64,000 bases of DNA, from contig NZ_JBFTXJ020000002.1 in assembly GCF_041379945.2 (NCBI RefSeq), positions 124,001-188,000 on the forward strand. Reading direction: 5' to 3'. A program made the position numbers and the translations under genes. Positions 54,370 to 63,700 of the stretch are shown one piece after another. Below the pieces are notes generated by a model. That model was not told the DNA's origin. It saw nothing but the letters and a program-made list of their open reading frames with translations, and made no database searches. This DNA is from Aneurinibacillus sp. REN35. Its GTDB lineage: Bacteria > Bacillota > Bacilli > Aneurinibacillales > Aneurinibacillaceae. Position 1 is the first letter of the stretch. Every line of letters begins with the position of its first letter.

Positions 54370-55524
54370 GTGGCTGATTGTTTAGAATTCTCCTTGGGTA
54401 CGAAGCTTGTTCTAGGACCTGGTTGTATAGAAAAAATAAAAGAAGAATTGGAGAGCCAAGGAGTTCAACATCTCTTAGTTGTTACAGATCAAGGGATTAT
54501 CACCTCAGGAATCTTCGATCGGATACAGAAGATTTTACATGTAGGTTCCTTCTCATATGATGTTTTTGATAACGTTCATCCTAATCCGGATGTTAAGCAA
54601 ATTAATCAAGCCTTTCACTCTATTAAAGATACAACATATGATTCTATTCTAGCGGTGGGAGGCGGAAGTGTTATTGACACAGCAAAAGCACTTGCTGTTT
54701 TGAAAACGAATCAAGGGGAGATACTCGACTATGAAGGGAGGGGGAGGTTTACGATTCCTGCGCTTCCCCTGTTTGTTGTACCCACCACTGTAGGTACAGG
54801 AAGTGAAGTGACCAGAGCATGTGTAATCAGTGATCATAACAGACATAGGAAAACAATCGTAGGGGGGCCGTCATTAGCGCCAAGGGTTTCTTTCCTTGAT
54901 GCAGAGTTAGTGACTAAGCTGCCGAATAAGCTCGTCGCAGCAACAGCAATAGATGCCTTGACTCATGCGATAGAAGGGTATGTTTCAAAAAAGTCAAACC
55001 TGATTACGGATGCTCTTAATCTATATGCTATTAAAACGATCGCCTCCTCTATTAGACAGGGTGTAGCAGATCGAGATATAGACAGCATGAATAATCTATT
55101 GGTATCTAGTACAGTCGCAGGTATAGGGGCGGGAAATTGTTCTTTAGGACTTATTCATGCCATTTCACATGCGATAGGGGGATATTACAACGTTTCTCAT
55201 GGAGAGATTAATGCCATTTTGCTGCCGCATGTCATAAAGTTCAACTGGGATGCAAACCCCAATAAGTACGCCGAAATAAGACAAGCGCTTGGGCATAGGG
55301 AAATAAACATGTCAGTAGAAAATCAGAGGGAAGAATTGGTGAAGAACCTCCAGTGCTTTTTACAAGAGATTACTCTTCCTATTCGCTTACGTGAAATTGG
55401 TGTGGATCATACAAAAATTGATAAGCTTGCAGCAATGACTTTTGAGGATCATTATTATATTGCTTCAAATCCTCGAACAGTTGAATTGGAAGATATTAAG
55501 AATATCCTGCAGCTAGCAATGTAG
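54370..55524 (+). CDS. Iron-containing (group III) alcohol dehydrogenase
   Basis: 384 aa. GGGSVIDTAKA binds NAD, PTTVGTGSEVT precedes the metal site, and the metal ligands are in DALTHAIEGY (Asp/His) and LGLIHAISHAIGG plus VSHGEINAILLPH. The GTG at 54370 is placed by TGGGAGGTGACTTT; an ATG at 54355 is upstream but the site fits it less well. It would oxidise an alcohol or reduce an aldehyde derived from the imported compound. Confidence 0.9.
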   Translation: MADCLEFSLGTKLVLGPGCIEKIKEELESQGVQHLLVVTDQGIITSGIFDRIQKILHVGSFSYDVFDNVHPNPDVKQINQAFHSIKDTTYDSILAVGGGSVIDTAKALAVLKTNQGEILDYEGRGRFTIPALPLFVVPTTVGTGSEVTRACVISDHNRHRKTIVGGPSLAPRVSFLDAELVTKLPNKLVAATAIDALTHAIEGYVSKKSNLITDALNLYAIKTIASSIRQGVADRDIDSMNNLLVSSTVAGIGAGNCSLGLIHAISHAIGGYYNVSHGEINAILLPHVIKFNWDANPNKYAEIRQALGHREINMSVENQREELVKNLQCFLQEITLPIRLREIGVDHTKIDKLAAMTFEDHYYIASNPRTVELEDIKNILQLAM

Positions 55525-55547
55525 ATGACTATAAAGGGAGGACCAAG

Positions 55548-56375
55548 ATGAATAAGTACTTATTTGCAGAAATGACATGGCCAGAGGTTCAACAGGTTAT
55601 TAGTGAGGATCGTGTAGCCGTGGTTCCGGTTGCTATGATCGAAGAGCATGGGTACCACTTGCCAGTAGATACTGATTTGGTATTGGCTAATGAAGTTTGT
55701 GTTCGAGCTGCAAAAAAAATACCGCATGAGATGGTTGTCATTCCGCCGATTAACCATGGATATGCGCCCCACCAAATGGACTTTCCAGGTGTGATATCGA
55801 TTAGTTACCAAACCTTTATCAGCTATGTTACGGATGTATGTAGAAGCTTAGCACACCAAGGGTTTAAGAGGATTTTATTGCTCAATGGGCACGGCAGCAA
55901 TGTTTCCCTGCTTCAAGTCGTTGCAAGACAGACCATTCTTGAATACCCAGATGTAATGTGTGCATCCATTTCTCATTGGGATTTGCAGCCTGTTATTGAC
56001 ATGGCTGAACAAATACGTGAGTCTGAGAATCCTGGAGGCATGAATCACGCCTGTGAGTTAGAAACGTCTATGTATTTGGCTATCCATGAGGAATTGGTGC
56101 AAATGGATAAAGCAGTAAGGGATTTAGACAAATTCAAGACCTCTAAGTATTTTTGGCTCGATTTGGTCGGGCGGGGTGAGGGAAGAGCGGTTGTTATGAT
56201 GCCGTATTGGAGTTCGATTTCTGAAACAGGAACGCTTGGAGATCCGAGCGTTGCTACAAGAGACAAAGGGGAAAAACTGCTTGCTGCTGCTATTGAAGGG
56301 TTGGTTGAGTTTATATCCATATTCAAGAGCAGGGAGAATAATGCTAGAGTAAATCACCATCGTATTCCTAAGTAA
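55548..56375 (+). CDS. Creatininase-family amidohydrolase
   Basis: 275 aa. It has the metal-binding EEHGYHLPVDTD (Glu, His, Asp), LLNGHGSN (His), and HACELETSMYLAIHEELV (Glu). The family opens cyclic amides or formamides (creatinine, FAPy, 3-dehydro compounds) with two metal ions. It is co-directional with the ABC and ADH genes (23-base gap), pointing to a ring-opening or deformylation step. Substrate open. Confidence 0.88.
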   Translation: MNKYLFAEMTWPEVQQVISEDRVAVVPVAMIEEHGYHLPVDTDLVLANEVCVRAAKKIPHEMVVIPPINHGYAPHQMDFPGVISISYQTFISYVTDVCRSLAHQGFKRILLLNGHGSNVSLLQVVARQTILEYPDVMCASISHWDLQPVIDMAEQIRESENPGGMNHACELETSMYLAIHEELVQMDKAVRDLDKFKTSKYFWLDLVGRGEGRAVVMMPYWSSISETGTLGDPSVATRDKGEKLLAAAIEGLVEFISIFKSRENNARVNHHRIPK

Positions 56376-56434
56376 TACCATACTCATTAACGATACCGGT
56401 AAATAGAAAATTCTAATTATTTTGTCTAATCATA

Positions 56435-56463
56435 TTGACAGCGAAATCGTTTCTATTTACACT
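56435..56463 (+). promoter_or_regulatory. Possible promoter for the DUF3870 gene
   Basis: TTGACA (56435-56440) with a 17-base spacer and TACACT (56458-56463). The -10 is only a four-of-six match. The start would be near 56470, before the DUF3870 gene and leader element B. Confidence 0.4.
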
Positions 56464-56516
56464 ATAGAAAATGCTTACAGGACGTAGCGCCAAGTACTAC
56501 TCAAAGGACGTTGCCT

Positions 56517-56843
56517 ATGGAGAAATTAGAAACTGTATTAGTTACTGGCTATTCAAAAGCACCCCAAGGAACTTCCATGTATGAAGTGTATAAGCATGCG
56601 GGGATTGTTTTGGAAGTGCATTTGGAGACAAACAAAGTCGTCGGCGTAGAATTCACTTTTGTGGCAGAGTTATCGAAAGATTATTTTCGAAGGTTGATTG
56701 TAGGATATGATATAAGCGAGGGGATAGACCCGCTGATCAAACGAATTCAAGATCATTACTTTGCGCCTTCGCAGCAAGCTATTATCGTAGCGCTGCAGTC
56801 TGCGATTCAGCGCTACTGGAGTTATGTGCATCCTACAAATTAA
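56517..56843 (+). CDS. DUF3870-family protein
   Basis: 108 aa. It carries VLVTGYSKAPQGTSMYEVYK and KVVGVEFTFVAELSKDYF, the DUF3870 pattern. AAAGGACGTTGCCT precedes the ATG at 56517. It is alone between its own possible promoter and leader element B; its occurrence between two catabolic operons is the only clue to role. Confidence 0.8.
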   Translation: MEKLETVLVTGYSKAPQGTSMYEVYKHAGIVLEVHLETNKVVGVEFTFVAELSKDYFRRLIVGYDISEGIDPLIKRIQDHYFAPSQQAIIVALQSAIQRYWSYVHPTN

Positions 56844-56852
56844 ATAGTACTT

Positions 56853-56974
56853 GGTTTTTTTGAAGTGGAAAGGCATCCCCTTTCCATGTTCTCATCAGAA
56901 CCGGGCTAGGTAATGACTCTCAAGAATCATTCTGGATTCTTGGTACGGTCTTGTTGCCTTATGCCCGGTTTTTT
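56853..56974 (+). ncRNA. Leader RNA element, copy B: candidate riboswitch/attenuator with intrinsic terminator
   Basis: Core 56853-56902 has the same 50-nt length as copy A. GGTTTT (56853-56858) can pair with AGAACC (56897-56902), enclosing GAAG and the hairpin TGGAAAGG-CATCC-CCTTTCCA (56866-56886). The shared ACC starts the terminator arm ACCGGGC (56900-56906), pairing with GCCCGGT (56963-56969); inner stem CAAGAATC / GATTCTTG; T-run 56969-56974. Against copy A the hairpin has three compensatory pair changes and the terminator one. It sits between DUF3870 and the CoA-transferase genes. Confidence 0.75.
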
Positions 56975-56991
56975 ATTTTTGGGAGGTATGC

Positions 56992-57660
56992 ATGGAAAAG
57001 TATATTCATGTCAAGCAGGTAGCTTCTTTTATAAAAGATGGGGATTGTCTGATGGTTGGTGGGTTTGGTCTGGTTGGAAGTCCGCTGGCCATTATTGAAG
57101 AATTGACAAAGTCCCCTGTTAAGAACCTGACGATTATCAGTAATAACCTTGGTGAGAAGGGAAAAGGACTAGGCGTTCTTGTCGTAGAGAAGAGAGTAAA
57201 GAAAGCGATTGGCTCTTATTTCACTTCAAACCCAGATGTAATACGGGCCAATCAGGCAGGAGAATTAGAAGTTCTGCTGCTGCCACAGGGTACGCTTTCA
57301 GAAGCGATCCGTGCAGGCGGGGCTGGGATTGGTGGTTTCTATATTCCGGCCGGAGTTGGAACACAGTTGGAAGAAGGCAGAGAAGTGAAGGTGATCCAGA
57401 AGAAAACGTATTTATTTCAAGAGGCGCTTGGCGCAGACGTCGCCATTATTAAAGCCCATAAGGCTGATAAGCTGGGGAATCTCGTATATCGTAAATCGGC
57501 AAGAAATTTTAATCCGATCATGGCGACGGCAGCTAAGCTGGTGATTGCTGAGGTCGAGGAAATTGTAGAGGTCGGTGAATTGTCACCGGAAGAGATTGTT
57601 ACGCCGCATTTATTCGTAGATTACATCACGATAGGGAAGGAGCATAAAGATGAACCATAA
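56992..57660 (+). CDS. CoA-transferase subunit A (3-oxoacid/acetoacetate type)
   Basis: 222 aa. GGFGLVGSPLAII binds CoA, AGGAGIGGFYIPAGVGT and KADKLGNLVYRKSARNFNP are family hallmarks. TTGGGAGGTATGC precedes the ATG. With subunit B it moves CoA between a 3-oxoacid and an acyl-CoA. First gene behind leader element B. Confidence 0.92.
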   Translation: MEKYIHVKQVASFIKDGDCLMVGGFGLVGSPLAIIEELTKSPVKNLTIISNNLGEKGKGLGVLVVEKRVKKAIGSYFTSNPDVIRANQAGELEVLLLPQGTLSEAIRAGGAGIGGFYIPAGVGTQLEEGREVKVIQKKTYLFQEALGADVAIIKAHKADKLGNLVYRKSARNFNPIMATAAKLVIAEVEEIVEVGELSPEEIVTPHLFVDYITIGKEHKDEP

Positions 57661-58351
57661 GGAGCGTATTGCAGCACGTGTAGCTCAAGAATTAAAAGAT
57701 GGAGATGTTGTCAATCTTGGTATTGGCATTCCAACAATGGTTGTCGATTTTTTACCGACCGATATGCATGTGTTTGTTCATTCTGAAAATGGCATTCTCG
57801 GGGTAGGCCCTACGCCAATGCCCGATAAAATAGACAAGGATTTAGTCAATGCGGGAAAGCTTCCCGTTACCGTTCTTACGGGTGCCTCTTATTTCGATAG
57901 CGCGGCTTCCTTTGCGATGATTCGTGGCGGTCATGTTGATGTGTCCATCCTAGGTGTGCTTCAAGTAGATGAACAGGGACGCATTGCTAATTGGGCTGTG
58001 CCTGGTAAGAGTGTTCTTGGCGTTGGAGGAGCGATGGATTTATTGGAGGGATCGCAAAAGGTCATTGTCGCAACGACACATAACACAAAGGATGGGCAGC
58101 CCAAGCTGGTAAAGAAAGCATCCTACCCGTTAACCTCTATGCGTAAAGCGGATGTGATTGTCACAGAACTCGCCTTTTTTGAAGTGGGAGAGCAGGGGTT
58201 AGTTTTGAAGGAGTTGGCACCCAACGTAACATTAGAGGAAGTAAGGGAGAGGACAGAAGCTGATTTTCAAGTGGATGTAGACTGGAAAGATAAACAAGAA
58301 CTCGGGGTGACAAAATGGTTGTTATCGTCAACGCCTTACGCACGCCCATAG
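57650..58351 (+). CDS. CoA-transferase subunit B
   Basis: 233 aa. The catalytic glutamate lies in HSENGILGVGPTP; GIGIPTMV and DVSILGVLQVDEQGRIANW are typical. The start overlaps subunit A by 11 bases, and it overlaps the thiolase start by 37 bases. Confidence 0.93.
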   Translation: MNHKERIAARVAQELKDGDVVNLGIGIPTMVVDFLPTDMHVFVHSENGILGVGPTPMPDKIDKDLVNAGKLPVTVLTGASYFDSAASFAMIRGGHVDVSILGVLQVDEQGRIANWAVPGKSVLGVGGAMDLLEGSQKVIVATTHNTKDGQPKLVKKASYPLTSMRKADVIVTELAFFEVGEQGLVLKELAPNVTLEEVRERTEADFQVDVDWKDKQELGVTKWLLSSTPYARP

Positions 58352-59505
58352 GAAAATATGGGGGATCACTAGCAAATACGACACCTGAAGATTTGGTTGC
58401 GAGTGTAATGAATAATATTTTAGCGCATACAGGTTTTCGGCCGGATATTATCGATGAAGTCATTGTAGGTCAGACAAAGCAGAGCGCGCATGCGCCTAAT
58501 ATTGCGCGTGTTGCCCTGCTGAAAGCAGGATTTTCCGAATCGGTTCCTGCATACACGGTGCACCAGCAATGTGGTTCAGGAATGCAGGCCGTTCAGAATG
58601 CTTGCATGTCGATTATGTCAGGACACTCAGAGATTGTACTGGCAGGAGGCGTGGAGGTGATGTCGCAAGCTCCTTACTATTTTGTAGGTCAGCGGTTTGG
58701 TATGCCTGTAGGTAACATGGCAGTATATGATTCAAATACAGAAAGTCAGCCGCGCTCCCAGCCGCACGAACGATACGGAACCTTTACGATGGGCGAAACA
58801 GCGGAAATACTCGCAGAAAAATACGAAATCACTCGCGAAGAGCAGGATGAATTCGCTTATCACAGCCAGAGCAAAGCGAGAAAAGCCATACAGTCAGAGC
58901 GGTTCAACGATGAAATTGTACCCATTGAAGTAAAGGAGGGGAGAAAGGGGGTTCGTTTATTCGCTGTAGATGAGTATCCGAGAGAAACAGAAATTGAAAA
59001 AATGGCAGCATTGCCTCCGGTATTTCGTAAGGATGGCACCGTCACAGCGGGCAACTCCTCCGGTAGAAATGACGGAGCAGCCATGCTGCTGTTGATGAAA
59101 GAAGAAAAGGCAAAGAAACTCGGCTTAACGCCTATGGCAAAAATTCGTTCTTTTGCGTCAGCAGGGGTATCCCCAAAGGAAATGGGGATCGGCCCTGTTC
59201 CTGCTTCGAAAAAAGCCCTCCATATGGGCGGATTAACGCTAAAAGATATGCAGCTTATTGAAGTAAATGAAGCTTTTGCCGCACAAAGCTTGGCGGTTCT
59301 TAAGGAATGGGGAATTTCTCATGAGAACGTCAATGTAAATGGTGGTGCCATTGCGTTGGGACATCCGTTAGGATGCTCCGGAGCAAGAATATTGGTCACT
59401 CTTACACATGAGATGCAAAAGCGGGACACGAAATATGGGTTGGCTACGCTCTGTGTAGCAGGAGGCCAAGGAATAGCGACGGTGATCGAAAAATGGAAAC
59501 AATAA
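58315..59505 (+). CDS. Thiolase (acetyl-CoA acetyltransferase family)
   Basis: 396 aa. Nucleophile Cys in HQQCGSGMQAVQNA (about residue 88), GHPLGCSGAR and CVAGGQGIA supply the His and second Cys. It would cleave a 3-oxoacyl-CoA from the CoA-transferase. It starts within the CoA-transferase B gene and its stop lies inside the next gene. Confidence 0.93.
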   Translation: MVVIVNALRTPIGKYGGSLANTTPEDLVASVMNNILAHTGFRPDIIDEVIVGQTKQSAHAPNIARVALLKAGFSESVPAYTVHQQCGSGMQAVQNACMSIMSGHSEIVLAGGVEVMSQAPYYFVGQRFGMPVGNMAVYDSNTESQPRSQPHERYGTFTMGETAEILAEKYEITREEQDEFAYHSQSKARKAIQSERFNDEIVPIEVKEGRKGVRLFAVDEYPRETEIEKMAALPPVFRKDGTVTAGNSSGRNDGAAMLLLMKEEKAKKLGLTPMAKIRSFASAGVSPKEMGIGPVPASKKALHMGGLTLKDMQLIEVNEAFAAQSLAVLKEWGISHENVNVNGGAIALGHPLGCSGARILVTLTHEMQKRDTKYGLATLCVAGGQGIATVIEKWKQ

Positions 59506-60899
59506 CACAAACGAAGGACTATGTGTTTCATCGTGATTTTACAAAAACGTATCCAATCATTACACATGGAGAGGGGGTGTATCTGTATGATGACACTGGT
59601 AAGAAGTACATTGATGCTTCATCAGGTGCGATTGCAGCTAATCTCGGTCACGGAGTTGTAGAAATTGCAGAAGCGATGGCAGAGCAGGCAAGAAAAGCTG
59701 CTTTTGTGCACACTCTACGCTTTGAAACAGAAGTGCTGCATCAATTAGCGACGAAAATCGGAACCATGGCATCCCCCTCGCTAAACCGGGTGTATTTCAC
59801 TTCAAGCGGCTCAGAAGCAAATGAGAGCGCCATAAAACTTGCCCGTCAGTATCACCGGGATCGAGGTAAGCATGAAAAGCATATCGTTATCGGGCGCTGG
59901 CAGGCATATCACGGAAATACCCTTGGTTCTTTGTCAGCAGGCGGCGATATTAAACGACGTCAGCCCTATACTGCAAACCTAGCGGCATTTGAGCATGTAT
60001 ATTCACCGTATTGCCTGCGCTGCCCTTACAATAAGACAGAAGAAAGATGCAAAAGTGAGAATCGCTTGGCCTGTGTGGAGGATATTGAACGGCGCATCTT
60101 AGAGATTGGTCCTGAATTCATCTCCGCGTTCATATGTGAACCGATTGTAGGGAGCCAGCAAGGGGCAGTTGTTCCGCCTGATGACTATTTTATACGCGTG
60201 CGACACATCTGCGATAAATATGACATCGTGTTGGTTATTGATGAGGTGATGACAGGCTTCGGAAGAGCGGGCACAGACTTTGCTATTGAACAATTTGGGA
60301 TTGAGCCGGATATTTTAACGTTTGGTAAGGGGGTATCAGGAGGCTATGCTCCGCTGGCAGGGATGATTGTTTCGGATACTATTATCGAAAATTTAATCCA
60401 AAATGGGAAGGGTCGCTTTATTCATGGCTCCACGTTTAGCGGTCATCCTGTATCCGTTGCTGCTGGTCTTGCTGCCGTTCAGTATTATCAACAGGAACAG
60501 CTTTTAGAGAATTGCAGAAAACAAGGAGCCTATTTATTTCAACGGCTTTCTGAACTTCAGAAAAAACATCGCTGCATGGGACAGATTCGAGGAAGAGGGC
60601 TGCTTCTCGGGTTTGAGCTTTTAGCCGATCGCACAAAAGATACGATGTTTCCTCCACTATACGGAGCTGCTGAGCGATTGTATGAAGAAACGTATAAACG
60701 AGGGGTTGTCCTATATCCAGGAACAGGAAGCATCGATGGGACACATGGTGATCATATATTGCTTGGTCCTCCATTAGGTATCAAGCGTGAAGAAGTTGAT
60801 GAGTTTATCTTGATACTAGATCAGGCCCTGTATTCCTTTGAAGAGCAGATAAAAATAGAGGAGGGTGACTATGAGCAGTACGAAGGAAAAGACATATGA
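59493..60899 (+). CDS. Class III (omega) aminotransferase with a Cys-rich insert
   Basis: 468 aa. PLP lysine in LTFGKGVSGGYAPLAG; DEVMTGFGRAG and GSTFSGHPVS are class III. The insert PYCLRCPYNKTEERCKSENR has four cysteines seen in some pyruvate-linked members and may bind metal or form disulfides. Overlaps the thiolase by 13 bases and the next aminotransferase by 29 bases. It probably removes the amino group of an omega- or beta-amino acid. Confidence 0.88.
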   Translation: METITQTKDYVFHRDFTKTYPIITHGEGVYLYDDTGKKYIDASSGAIAANLGHGVVEIAEAMAEQARKAAFVHTLRFETEVLHQLATKIGTMASPSLNRVYFTSSGSEANESAIKLARQYHRDRGKHEKHIVIGRWQAYHGNTLGSLSAGGDIKRRQPYTANLAAFEHVYSPYCLRCPYNKTEERCKSENRLACVEDIERRILEIGPEFISAFICEPIVGSQQGAVVPPDDYFIRVRHICDKYDIVLVIDEVMTGFGRAGTDFAIEQFGIEPDILTFGKGVSGGYAPLAGMIVSDTIIENLIQNGKGRFIHGSTFSGHPVSVAAGLAAVQYYQQEQLLENCRKQGAYLFQRLSELQKKHRCMGQIRGRGLLLGFELLADRTKDTMFPPLYGAAERLYEETYKRGVVLYPGTGSIDGTHGDHILLGPPLGIKREEVDEFILILDQALYSFEEQIKIEEGDYEQYEGKDI

Positions 60900-62178
60900 G
60901 CTTCAACAAAAGGCAGCCCGTCATTTATCACCGGTTATGACAAGGGTGACGGATCTTGTGATACAAAGGGCACACGGCGCAAAGTTTTGGACTGTTGATG
61001 GAGAGGAATATATCGATTTTGTTTCCGGTGTTGCGGTGAATGCAGTGGGCCATACACATCCAGAGGTTGTAAAGGCAATCCAAGATCAGGCAATCCAGCT
61101 TATTCACCTGGGATTAAACTACGGTTATTATGAAAGCGCTGTCCATCTTGCCGAGAAATTAGCTGAGATTACACCTGGTGATTTGGATACGGTTTTTTTC
61201 AGCAATTCGGGGGCGGAAGCCATTGATGGTGCGATTAAGCTGGCGCGAGCAGCTACAGGCAGACCGGCTTTGATTGCTTTTGAAGGCTCTTTTCATGGTC
61301 GTACGATTGGAGCTGCGACATTAACGGCTTCAAGCGCTAAATATCGAAAACATTATGAACCGCTCATGGGTGGCGTCTACCACGTTCCGTATCCGTATCC
61401 GCTTCAATTGGGCGAAGGAATGAATGAACAGGAATCCGTTGATTATTGTCTGAAGCAGCTGAAAAGTGTTTTTGAATTGAAGGTAGATCCTTCCTGTGTC
61501 GCAGCAATTATTATTGAACCTTGTATGGGAGAAGGAGGGTATGTTCCGGCTCCGCCTGGTTTTTTGCAGGCATTGCGGGAGATTACGGAGCAGCACGGCA
61601 TCTTATTGATATTTGATGAAGTACAGACAGGGTTTGGCCGAACAGGAAAAATGTTTGCGGCAGAGCATGCACAGGTTACCCCGGATATTTTAGTTTTAGC
61701 CAAAGCATTATCTTCCGGTATGCCGCTTGGTGCTATTGTAGCTAAAAGAGAATTGCATGAAAAATGGCCTGTGGCAGGTCATGGCTCTACGTTCGGTGGG
61801 AACCCGGTATCCTGCGCAGCCGCTTACGCAAGCATTAGCATCATTGAGCGGGAGAGGTTAGTTGAGCGGGCTGCAAGTATGGGTCAATTGATTGTCCATC
61901 GCCTTGAGCAATCAATTGCTCACCTTCCGTCGGTTGCCCAAATTCGTGGCACAGGGCTGATGATCGGCATTGAATTCAAGGATGAAGAGGGAAATCCCGG
62001 AACAGATATCGTTTCAGCTATTCGAGAAGAGGCAATAAAAAATCACGTATTGGTTACCGGTTGTGGCGTATACGGGCAGACCATTCGGCTGATGCTGCCA
62101 TTGAATATCCCAGATGAGGACTTGAATAAAGGATTAACGGTTTTGGAGCGAGCGATTATGAAAGTCGTTGAACAATAA
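60871..62178 (+). CDS. 4-aminobutyrate aminotransferase-like class III aminotransferase
   Basis: 435 aa. PLP lysine in LVLAKALSSGMPLGAI, DEVQTGFGRTGKMFA and GSTFGGNPVSCAAA; IEPCMGEGGYVPAPPGF is like GabT. The ATG at 60871 has GGAGGG six bases upstream and lies inside the preceding gene. Two different class III enzymes in one operon suggest two amino groups, or one amino donor plus one recycling step. Confidence 0.9.
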   Translation: MSSTKEKTYELQQKAARHLSPVMTRVTDLVIQRAHGAKFWTVDGEEYIDFVSGVAVNAVGHTHPEVVKAIQDQAIQLIHLGLNYGYYESAVHLAEKLAEITPGDLDTVFFSNSGAEAIDGAIKLARAATGRPALIAFEGSFHGRTIGAATLTASSAKYRKHYEPLMGGVYHVPYPYPLQLGEGMNEQESVDYCLKQLKSVFELKVDPSCVAAIIIEPCMGEGGYVPAPPGFLQALREITEQHGILLIFDEVQTGFGRTGKMFAAEHAQVTPDILVLAKALSSGMPLGAIVAKRELHEKWPVAGHGSTFGGNPVSCAAAYASISIIERERLVERAASMGQLIVHRLEQSIAHLPSVAQIRGTGLMIGIEFKDEEGNPGTDIVSAIREEAIKNHVLVTGCGVYGQTIRLMLPLNIPDEDLNKGLTVLERAIMKVVEQ

Positions 62179-62201
62179 AAAAAGGAAAGGGAGGATACTA
62201 G

Positions 62202-63020
62202 ATGATGCGTAAGATGAAAGGAATGTTAGGGGTGTTTGCCGCTCTTCTTATTCTTTTGCTGGCTGCCTGCGGCAGCAACGGAATGAATTCGAAAGAGGCA
62301 GGGGCGCAAAAGCAGGCTGAAGGTTCTGGAGTTCTTGAAAAGGTTAAATCGGCCGGTGTTATGAATGTTGGGATCGAAGGCGCCTATCCACCATTCAACT
62401 ACTTTAATAATAAAAATGAATTAGAAGGATTTGATGTTGATATTACCAATGAAATTGCGAAGCGTATGGGCATTAAAGCCAATTTTGTTGCGACACCTTG
62501 GGACACGATCATTGGGGGCCTACTATCAAAAAAATACGATATGATTCTCTCTAGCATGGCAATTACCGAGGAGCGGTTAAAGAAAGTTGACTTTACTGAG
62601 CCATATTATCATACAGGTGCACAGTTGTTTGCTCCATCTTCTTCAAACATTACCGATCCAACCAAAATCAATGGCAAAAGGGTCGGGGTTTCAATCGGAA
62701 CCACATTTGAGAAAAAAGCGAACGAGTTAGGTGCTGAAATGGTAACGTACAAAAATGACTTGTTAGCGTTTCAAGATTTAGCTAATGGCCGCATTGATGG
62801 AGTTATTACAGATAAAGGGGTAGGAGCGCGCATGATTAAAGAAAAAGGCTACCCCTTTAAACCGATCGGTGACATGCTGTACAAAGACAAGGCAGGGATT
62901 GCTCTCAATAAAAAAGAAGAAGCATTTAAAAATGAGTTAAACAAACATTTAAAAGACATGCTTGAGGATGGAACCTATGAAAAAATAAGTAAAAAATGGT
63001 TTAACGAAGACATTCGATAA
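62202..63020 (+). CDS. Amino-acid ABC transporter substrate-binding lipoprotein
   Basis: 272 aa, SBP family 3. Lipobox LLLAACGSNG (Cys about residue 24); then MNVGIEGAYPPFNYFNNKNE, GFDVDITNEIAKRMG and PWDTIIGGLLSKKYDMILSS, all polar-amino-acid SBP features. AAAGGGAGGATACTAG precedes two ATGs. It probably binds the amino acid processed by the upstream enzymes. Confidence 0.93.
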   Translation: MMRKMKGMLGVFAALLILLLAACGSNGMNSKEAGAQKQAEGSGVLEKVKSAGVMNVGIEGAYPPFNYFNNKNELEGFDVDITNEIAKRMGIKANFVATPWDTIIGGLLSKKYDMILSSMAITEERLKKVDFTEPYYHTGAQLFAPSSSNITDPTKINGKRVGVSIGTTFEKKANELGAEMVTYKNDLLAFQDLANGRIDGVITDKGVGARMIKEKGYPFKPIGDMLYKDKAGIALNKKEEAFKNELNKHLKDMLEDGTYEKISKKWFNEDIR

Positions 63021-63032
63021 GGGAGGAGTACG

Positions 63033-63689
63033 ATGCTCGATTTCTCATTAGTAACAGAGTACATCCCCTTTTTGTTAAAAGCGAGTGTCATTACACTAGA
63101 AATCTCTATTGTTTCTCTTTTGCTTGGTTTGTTCCTCGGCTTGATTATTGTACTTATGAAGATTTCGAAGATAAAACCACTGGAGTGGTTTGCGGATTTT
63201 TATATTTGGGTGATACGAGGAACACCGATGCTTGTACAGTTGTTTCTTGTATACTTCGGTCTTCCGCAATTAGGAATAGAATTGGGACCGTTTGTCTCCT
63301 CCGTAATTGCGCTTGGCATCAATGCGGGCGCTTATATTGCGGAAATTTACCGGGGAGGCATCCTTTCCATTCCGAAGGGACAGACGGAAGCTGCTCAATC
63401 TTTAGGAATGAACTATGGAACCATTATGCAGCGTATCATTCTACCGCAAGCTTTTCGTGTCAGTGTTCCGGCATTAGGAAATCAGGCAATTTCGATGTTA
63501 AAGGATTCATCCCTGGCTTCTCTTGTGACAGTATCGGAATTAATGATGGTATCTCAACGATTTGCTTCCACAAATTATGCTTTTATTGAGTTTTATATTA
63601 CGGCGGCGCTTTTCTATCTGTTTTTGACCACCATTTTCACATTCATTCTTAATAAAATTGAATACCGCCTCTCAGTAAGCGACCGATAG
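63033..63689 (+). CDS. Amino-acid ABC transporter permease (HisM/GlnP type)
   Basis: 218 aa, five or six helices. It has [20 protein letters not shown] and the EAA loop [20 protein letters not shown], typical of polar amino-acid permeases. GGGAGGAGTACG precedes the ATG. Confidence 0.93.
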   Translation: MLDFSLVTEYIPFLLKASVITLEISIVSLLLGLFLGLIIVLMKISKIKPLEWFADFYIWVIRGTPMLVQLFLVYFGLPQLGIELGPFVSSVIALGINAGAYIAEIYRGGILSIPKGQTEAAQSLGMNYGTIMQRIILPQAFRVSVPALGNQAISMLKDSSLASLVTVSELMMVSQRFASTNYAFIEFYITAALFYLFLTTIFTFILNKIEYRLSVSDR

Positions 63690-63700
63690 GAGGGAAAGGT

